A stretch of 10,443 nt of DNA from Tepidimonas sp. UBA997 (lineage in GTDB: Bacteria > Pseudomonadota > Gammaproteobacteria > Burkholderiales > Burkholderiaceae_C), in assembly GCA_002291945.1 (NCBI GenBank), contig DBAZ01000055.1:1-10443 (forward strand), given 5' to 3'. The first letter of the stretch is position 1. Each line of letters begins with the position of its first letter. A model generated the notes under the pieces. That model made no database searches and was not told the DNA's origin. It saw only the letters and a list, made by a program, of their open reading frames with translations. This document shows positions 6,516 through 10,443 of this stretch, piece by piece. A program made the translations under genes and the position numbers.

Positions 6516-7436
6516 ATGAGCGACTTTCTGACCACCGGCCAAGCTTCACGCGAACCCTGGCAAGCCTCTTTCAACGATGCTGCCAACCCGATAGGGCTAG
6601 ACGGGGTCGAGTTCGTCGAATACAGCACTGCGCACCCGCAGGCGTTGGGGCAGGTACTGGAAATGATGGGGTTCCAGCCCATTGCGCGGCACCGATCACG
6701 CGAGGTTTTGCTGTACCGTCAAGACGACATGAATGTGGTGGTCAACGCTCATCTGAGTGCGACGAGGGCCGGCAACCCAGGCGGGGCCGTGCCCTGCATT
6801 TCGGCTGTCGCACTTAGAGTGCGTGATGCGCGTGCCGCTTATGACTACGTCATCGAGCGGGGAGCCTGGGCCGTACCCACCCGTGCCGAGGTGATGGAGC
6901 TGCACATTCCCGCGATCCATGGTGCAGGGGGCAGCCGCATCTACTTCGTGGACCGATACAAGGAGTTTTCGATCTACGACGTGGACTTCGTGCCCATCCC
7001 GACGGTGAATCAGCACCCCCCATCGACGTGTGGGATCCACTTCTTTGGCATCGTGCAGTACATTGGCCCGTACCGCAGTTACGATTGGATGGAGTTCTAC
7101 AAGGCCTTGTTTGGCAGCACGACCATTCCTGACGAAGAACGATTTGGCATCATGCCCAAAGGCAAGTTGCTACGTCTGCCTGCGCTCACGCCTTCACAGC
7201 GTTTCATCATTCAGCTGATCGAGCCCGAGCCGAACGTGTTTGATGCATCAGAGCGACTGCAACGGATTGGACTTGGCGTGCCCGATGTGCACAAGGCCGT
7301 CGCAGCCCTGAGCAACCTCGGGATCGAGTTTGTGGAAAACGACAGCATCCACACTGAAACCCGAGGAGCCATCACCAAGACTTACCTAGGCTCGGTCGTG
7401 TTCGAGTTGGTCCATAGCCAACGGCCGGGAGCCTGA
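6516..7436 (+). CDS. HPPD-like VOC-family protein, stand-alone counterpart of the QuiC C-terminal domain
   Basis: 306-residue protein made of two vicinal-oxygen-chelate halves, like 4-hydroxyphenylpyruvate dioxygenase (HPPD). The first half starts with GLDGVEFVEY and includes RHRSREVLLYRQ and NVVVNAH. This is the pattern of the C-terminal HPPD-like domain of Pseudomonas QuiC, which is fused there to 3-dehydroshikimate dehydratase. The second half begins at IHFFGIVQ, where H175 matches the first iron ligand, and ends with VFELVHS, where E297 matches the third. The second ligand, normally His in GVQHIAL, aligns with R250 in LQRIGL. A complete two-His-one-Glu iron site is therefore not seen, and dioxygenase activity is doubtful. 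The gene begins 9 bases after the dehydrogenase stop and ends 2 bases before the dehydratase gene, so it very likely serves the same pathway. Automatic annotation as a tyrosine-catabolic HPPD would be misleading. Confidence 0.82.
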   Translation: MSDFLTTGQASREPWQASFNDAANPIGLDGVEFVEYSTAHPQALGQVLEMMGFQPIARHRSREVLLYRQDDMNVVVNAHLSATRAGNPGGAVPCISAVALRVRDARAAYDYVIERGAWAVPTRAEVMELHIPAIHGAGGSRIYFVDRYKEFSIYDVDFVPIPTVNQHPPSTCGIHFFGIVQYIGPYRSYDWMEFYKALFGSTTIPDEERFGIMPKGKLLRLPALTPSQRFIIQLIEPEPNVFDASERLQRIGLGVPDVHKAVAALSNLGIEFVENDSIHTETRGAITKTYLGSVVFELVHSQRPGA

Positions 7437-7438
7437 TC

Positions 7439-8344
7439 ATGGGAGCACGCTCTACCGTGGATCCGACGATCGCGACCTTTGGCATGGACACCATCACCCT
7501 GGCAGGGCCGCTGGAAGCCAAACTGGAGGCGATCAAAGACGCTGGCTTCGGTCAGGTGATGCTCAAGGCCAACGATCTGGTGGGACACCCGAATGGCTGG
7601 CAGGCCGCCGTCCGCGCTGTGCACGCGAGCGGACTAAGAGGCACCGGCTTTCAGGTGCTGCGCGACTTTGAAGGGCTGAGCGGCCACCTGCACCAATACA
7701 AAGTCGACATCGCCAAAAGCATGATCGAGATGTGTGCAGCACTGGGCTGCGACGTCCTGCTGGCATGTTCATCGACATCGCAACACGCTTCGAACAACCT
7801 GGACGATCTGGCACGAGACCTGCGCAAACTGGCCATGCTTGCCGTCCCCTATGGCATCAAGATCGCCTATGAAGCCCTTTCATGGGGGCGAACGGTCCAT
7901 GAATTCACGACCGCATGGGATGTGATATGCCGTGCCGATTCCCCTAACCTGGGACTCGGCGTCGATTCCTTTCACATCTTCGCCACACAAACATCGCTGG
8001 ATGAAATCGATTACATTGAGCCTGAACAGATCTTTCTGGTTCAATTGGCGGATTTTATGTGGCAGGAAACCAAGACGTTCGAGGAACGAATGATCACCGC
8101 GCGGACTTTCCGCGTGTTTCCCGGCGAAGGCGTACATAGCGAGCAATTGTCACAACTGGTGCTCAAACTGCACCGACTCGGCTACCGGGGAGACTACAGC
8201 TTCGAAGTATTCAACGAGGACTATGTACAGATGCCACTGCCCTTCGTGACCGAAAGGGGTCGCCGCTCGGCACAGTGGTTGGCTGAAGATGTACTGCGCT
8301 TGTCGGCACCACTGCCCCAACTCCTGCAACAGGTCGGCCGCTGA
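7439..8344 (+). CDS. quiC: 3-Dehydroshikimate dehydratase, TIM-barrel (sugar phosphate isomerase/epimerase fold)
   Basis: 301-residue TIM-barrel protein closely resembling the N-terminal half of Pseudomonas QuiC, which dehydrates 3-dehydroshikimate to protocatechuate. In that family four residues hold a divalent metal. Counterparts are visible here: E145 (YEALSWGR), D176 (GVDSFHIF), Q202 (VQLAD) and E256 (FEVFNED). Other family marks are the substrate-site stretch RDFEG from R75, H179 in DSFH, and FPGEG before the last strands. Unlike the fused QuiC form, this protein ends shortly after the barrel, and the HPPD-like partner is encoded just upstream. GGGAG at 7427-7431 with a 7-base spacer supports the ATG at 7439. 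It is the last gene of the operon. Other enzymes of this fold act on sugars or inosose, but the preserved DSD-type residues and the adjacent dehydrogenase make the assignment fairly strong. No protocatechuate dioxygenase is present in the window. Confidence 0.82.
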   Translation: MGARSTVDPTIATFGMDTITLAGPLEAKLEAIKDAGFGQVMLKANDLVGHPNGWQAAVRAVHASGLRGTGFQVLRDFEGLSGHLHQYKVDIAKSMIEMCAALGCDVLLACSSTSQHASNNLDDLARDLRKLAMLAVPYGIKIAYEALSWGRTVHEFTTAWDVICRADSPNLGLGVDSFHIFATQTSLDEIDYIEPEQIFLVQLADFMWQETKTFEERMITARTFRVFPGEGVHSEQLSQLVLKLHRLGYRGDYSFEVFNEDYVQMPLPFVTERGRRSAQWLAEDVLRLSAPLPQLLQQVGR

Positions 8345-8380
8345 AAATCTCCTTCGAGCGCAAGTTGCACGCCACCCCTG

Positions 8381-8396
8381 CGGGCCTTGTGGCCCG
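8381..8396 (+). terminator. GC-rich hairpin after the catabolic operon
   Basis: CGGGCC (8381-8386), loop TTGT, GGCCCG (8391-8396) form a perfect 6-bp GC stem 37 bases after the dehydratase stop. No T tract follows, so it is either a weak or Rho-assisted end of the operon, or a 3'-end-protecting structure. Confidence 0.4.
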
Positions 8397-8442
8397 ATCC
8401 ACGGGCACCCTGGCCTTCGCAGGACCCCGTTGTGAGGCAGGT

Positions 8443-8471
8443 TTGACCAAAAACGCGAGCCCAGCTATAAT
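8443..8471 (+). promoter_or_regulatory. Sigma-70 promoter of rpmB-rpmG
   Basis: TTGACC (8443-8448) and TATAAT (8466-8471) are separated by exactly 17 bases, a near-consensus sigma-70 promoter. Start of transcription would be near 8478, giving a leader of about 165 bases before rpmB. This is the strongest promoter match in the window, as expected for ribosomal protein genes. Confidence 0.85.
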
Positions 8472-8477
8472 GCGAAG

Positions 8478-8644
8478 TTTGGTGCAGATTTCACGTGTCT
8501 TTGCATGTGTGGGCCTGCCCCAAATAGAGCCGCCCATGAACCGGAGTCGTCCCCGCCACCTGCGAAGGCTGCGGGGCAGGCGACACAACACAGGACTGGG
8601 CGAGGTGCGGCGTCAAGCCGTTCATTTTCATTGGAGTGTCCATC
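8478..8644 (+). promoter_or_regulatory. Long structured 5' leader of rpmB
   Basis: About 165 untranslated bases lie between the inferred transcription start and rpmB, long for a two-gene ribosomal operon. A hairpin spans 8546-8584. From outside in: GTCG/CGAC, a bulge region, CCCCGC/GCGGGG, a CA/CT internal loop, CCT/AGG, and a GCGA tetraloop of the GNRA type. GGAG at 8633-8636 is the rpmB ribosome site. A feedback or attenuation role is possible but not shown. I recognise no known riboswitch class. Confidence 0.4.
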
Positions 8645-8881
8645 ATGGCACGGGTATGTGAAGTCACGGGCAAGAAGCCCATGGTAGGGAACAATGTGTC
8701 CCACGCCAACAACAAAACCAAGCGCCGGTTCCTGCCGAACCTGCAATCCCGCCGTTTCTGGGTCGAGAGCGAAAACCGCTGGGTTCGCCTGCGCGTCTCG
8801 GGCGCTGCCCTGCGCCTGATCGATAAAAACGGTATCGATGCGGTGCTCGCCGACCTGCGCGCCCGTGGTCAAGCGCAATAA
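8645..8881 (+). CDS. rpmB: 50S ribosomal protein L28
   Basis: 78-residue basic protein of the large ribosomal subunit. It starts with MARVCEVTGKKPMVGNNVSH, the classic L28 N-terminus, followed by NNKTKRRFLPNLQ and RFWVESE, and ends with the helix around DKNGIDAVLADLRARG. Length and sequence are normal for proteobacterial L28. Only one cysteine (C5) is present, so it is not the zinc-binding form with paired CxxC motifs. GGAG at 8633-8636 supports the ATG at 8645. It is co-transcribed with rpmG, whose Shine-Dalgarno sequence overlaps the rpmB stop codon. Confidence 0.98.
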   Translation: MARVCEVTGKKPMVGNNVSHANNKTKRRFLPNLQSRRFWVESENRWVRLRVSGAALRLIDKNGIDAVLADLRARGQAQ

Positions 8882-8892
8882 GGAGTAGCACC

Positions 8893-9063
8893 ATGGCAAG
8901 CAAAGGCGGACGCGAAAAAATCAAGCTGGAATCCACGGCTGGCACGGGTCACTTCTACACGACCACCAAAAACAAGAAAACCATGCCCGAAAAAATGGCG
9001 ATCATGAAGTTTGATCCCAAGGCTCGCAAGCATGTGCAGTACAAGGAAATCAAGCTGAAGTGA
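8893..9063 (+). CDS. rpmG: 50S ribosomal protein L33
   Basis: 56-residue large-subunit protein, too short for many gene callers. It begins MASKGGREKIKLESTAGTGH, continues with FYTTTKNKK and MPEKMAIMKFDP, and ends YKEIKLK, all standard for L33 of betaproteobacteria. It has no cysteines, so it is the zinc-independent form. AAGGAG at 8880-8885 overlaps the rpmB stop (TAA 8879-8881) with a 7-base spacer to the ATG, so the two genes are translationally linked. A strong terminator lies 17 bases after its stop. Confidence 0.98.
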   Translation: MASKGGREKIKLESTAGTGHFYTTTKNKKTMPEKMAIMKFDPKARKHVQYKEIKLK

Positions 9064-9080
9064 TTTGGCGTTGACCCATA

Positions 9081-9110
9081 AAAAACCCGCTGATCGCTCA
9101 GCGGGTTTTT
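9081..9110. terminator. Strong bidirectional intrinsic terminator
   Basis: A perfect 13-bp inverted repeat, AAAAACCCGCTGA (9081-9093) and TCAGCGGGTTTTT (9098-9110), with a TCGC loop. The T5 tract ends rpmBG transcription, and the A5 on the other side gives a T5 tract for the convergent desaturase mRNA. Confidence 0.95.
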
Positions 9111-9154
9111 ATTTCCCAGCCCCTTTCGGAGGGTATGCCAGAAAGCACCTCGGG

Positions 9155-10378
9155 TCAGGCCACGCGCACGGCACGCAGCCGGATCGAGAACTCGCGCAAG
9201 GCAGCAATGCCGCTTGCTTCGGCCCGCTGGCACCAAGCCTGCAAGTCTTGGGCCAGTTGTTCGCGCGACAGCGAGGTGTTGGACCAGAGTTGACGCAATT
9301 CCTCGCGCATGGCGTGCATCTGGGCCAGAGTGGGGTGCTGGGCGCGCACCCGCGCGAGTTCGGCTTTGTACTGGGCCGGCACCTGGTCGTCGTCGCGGTG
9401 CAGCCAGCGGCGTGCGGCTTTGAGCATGGACACGTCCCCGCTGCGCGCCTTCAGGGCGACCAGTTCGGCCCGGGCGGTGGCACGCATCTGGCGGGCGTAG
9501 CTGGCCATCACCTCGTAGCGGTTGGCAATGAGGGCTTCTAGGGTGTGCGCGTCCGCCACCGGCTTGACTTCACCAAAGGCCAGTTTGGGCGGTGTCTTCT
9601 TGGCCCGCGCCAAGCCCAGTTTGGCCAGTGCGCCGATATAGACCCAGCCGATGTCGAATTCATAGGGCTTGACGGAAAACTTGGCCGATGTGGGGTAGGT
9701 GTGGTGGTTGTTGTGCAACTCTTCGCCGCCGATGATGAAACCCCAGGGCGACACGTTGGTGCTGGCGTCAGGGGCTTCGAAGTTGCGGTAACCCCAGTAG
9801 TGCCCGATGCCGTTGACCACGCCGGCGGCCCAGAACGGAATCCAGATCATCTGCACCGCCCAGACCGCCAACCCCAAGGCACCGAACAACGCCACGTTGA
9901 TGACCAGCATCAGACCCACCCCCAGCCGGGTGTGGCGGGCATAGAGCTTGCGCTCGATCCAGTCGTTGGGCGTGCCGTGGCCGTAGCGCTCCAGAGTGTC
10001 CTGGTTTTTGGCTTCGGCCCGGTACAGCTCGGCACCTTCCCAGAACACTTTTTGGATGCCGAACACATGCGGACTGTGCGGATCGCCGTCCTGCTCGCAC
10101 TTGGCATGGTGCTTGCGATGGATGGCGGCCCACTGCTTGGTGACCATGCCGGTGGTCATCCAGAGCCAGAAGCGGAAGAAATGCGACACCACCGGGTGCA
10201 GATCGAGCGCACGGTGCGCCTGATGGCGGTGCAAAAACAGGGTGACGCTGACGATGGTGATGTGCGTCAGCACCAGCGCCACCAACAACACCTGCCACCA
10301 GGCGGCATCGGTCAGGCCGTTGGCCAAGACGTTCAACAGACCGTGCCAGCCAGATTCCCAAGAAACCACAGAAGCCAT
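9155..10378 (-). CDS. Membrane fatty acid (acyl-CoA type) desaturase
   Basis: 407-residue di-iron membrane desaturase that puts a double bond into saturated acyl chains, probably at delta-9, and so adjusts membrane fluidity. The three histidine clusters that hold the iron pair are intact: HRHQAH at 50-55, HRKHH at 87-91 and HNNHH at 222-226. GHYWGYRNFE and GEELHNNHHTYP are typical of the bacterial delta-9 group. Hydrophobic segments lie at about 28-49, 67-80, 153-172 and 174-192. The last 120 or so residues are charged and alpha-helical in character, with no motif I recognise; a long tail of this kind is usual for Burkholderiales homologues. The start at 10376-10378 has a GAGGG-like ribosome site on the minus strand. 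The electron donor is not encoded in the window. It is convergent with rpmBG and shares their terminator. Confidence 0.94.
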   Translation of the reverse strand: MASVVSWESGWHGLLNVLANGLTDAAWWQVLLVALVLTHITIVSVTLFLHRHQAHRALDLHPVVSHFFRFWLWMTTGMVTKQWAAIHRKHHAKCEQDGDPHSPHVFGIQKVFWEGAELYRAEAKNQDTLERYGHGTPNDWIERKLYARHTRLGVGLMLVINVALFGALGLAVWAVQMIWIPFWAAGVVNGIGHYWGYRNFEAPDASTNVSPWGFIIGGEELHNNHHTYPTSAKFSVKPYEFDIGWVYIGALAKLGLARAKKTPPKLAFGEVKPVADAHTLEALIANRYEVMASYARQMRATARAELVALKARSGDVSMLKAARRWLHRDDDQVPAQYKAELARVRAQHPTLAQMHAMREELRQLWSNTSLSREQLAQDLQAWCQRAEASGIAALREFSIRLRAVRVA

Positions 10379-10407
10379 ATAAACACACCCTCATGCAACA
10401 CATCGAA

Positions 10408-10431
10408 CACCCCGCAGGGTGCATCATTTTA
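10408..10431 (-). promoter_or_regulatory. Desaturase upstream region: possible -10 and leader hairpin
   Basis: On the minus strand TAAAAT (10431-10426) is a possible -10 element 48 bases before the start; any -35 would lie beyond the window. A small hairpin, CACCC (10408-10412), CGCA loop, GGGTG (10417-10421), would sit in the leader. The evidence is thin because the region is cut by the window edge. Confidence 0.3.
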
Positions 10432-10443
10432 GGCGCTCCACAC

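Noticed and set aside
8530..8600. Resemblance of CCGGAGTCGTCCCCGCC to part of a cobalamin riboswitch
   Set aside because: The B12 box and the rest of the conserved core are missing, and the downstream genes encode ribosomal proteins L28 and L33.
9545..10432. Plus-strand 295-codon frame opposite the desaturase
   Set aside because: It is the complement of a protein with all three histidine clusters, and is itself low-complexity without known motifs.
1..10443. CRISPR array, tRNA or rRNA gene, insertion sequence or integrase
   Set aside because: I looked for repeat-spacer patterns, tRNA-like arms and transposase or integrase motifs on both strands and saw none.

Overview
The window looks like a chromosomal segment of a GC-rich betaproteobacterium, most likely Burkholderiales and perhaps Comamonadaceae. 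The protein sequences of trxB, rpmB, rpmG and the desaturase, and the presence of TRAP-type carboxylate transport, suggest this. The genus cannot be fixed from the sequence alone.

Layout. Positions 1-873 (minus) hold the N-terminal membrane part of the DNA translocase FtsK, cut by the left edge. It is divergent from trxB (964-1911, plus), across a 90-bp promoter region. A TetR-family regulator (1962-2654) follows. After it comes an apparent six-gene operon on the plus strand (2750-8344): TRAP small permease, TRAP large permease, TRAP solute-binding protein, an AroE-like shikimate/quinate dehydrogenase, an HPPD-like VOC protein, and a TIM-barrel 3-dehydroshikimate dehydratase. The right part returns to housekeeping genes: rpmB and rpmG (ribosomal proteins L28 and L33) behind a near-consensus sigma-70 promoter and a long structured leader, a strong bidirectional terminator, and a convergent membrane fatty acid desaturase (9155-10378, minus).

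How the genes work together (inference). The TRAP transporter would import a hydroaromatic acid such as shikimate or quinate. The dehydrogenase would oxidise it to a 3-dehydro acid, and the dehydratase would convert 3-dehydroshikimate to protocatechuate, whose ring cleavage must be encoded elsewhere. The TetR protein probably represses the operon through a perfect 14-bp palindrome (2709-2722) next to a -10 element in front of the first transporter gene.

Most interesting point. In Pseudomonas-type QuiC the dehydratase and an HPPD-like domain are fused as dehydratase-HPPD. Here they are two adjacent genes in the opposite order, VOC gene first. The dehydratase keeps all its metal ligands, but the separate VOC protein appears to have Arg where the second iron-binding His should be, so its role may be non-catalytic or different. 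The rpmB leader, with a GNRA-capped hairpin and an Arg-rich overlapping small reading frame, is the other element not explained by standard annotation.
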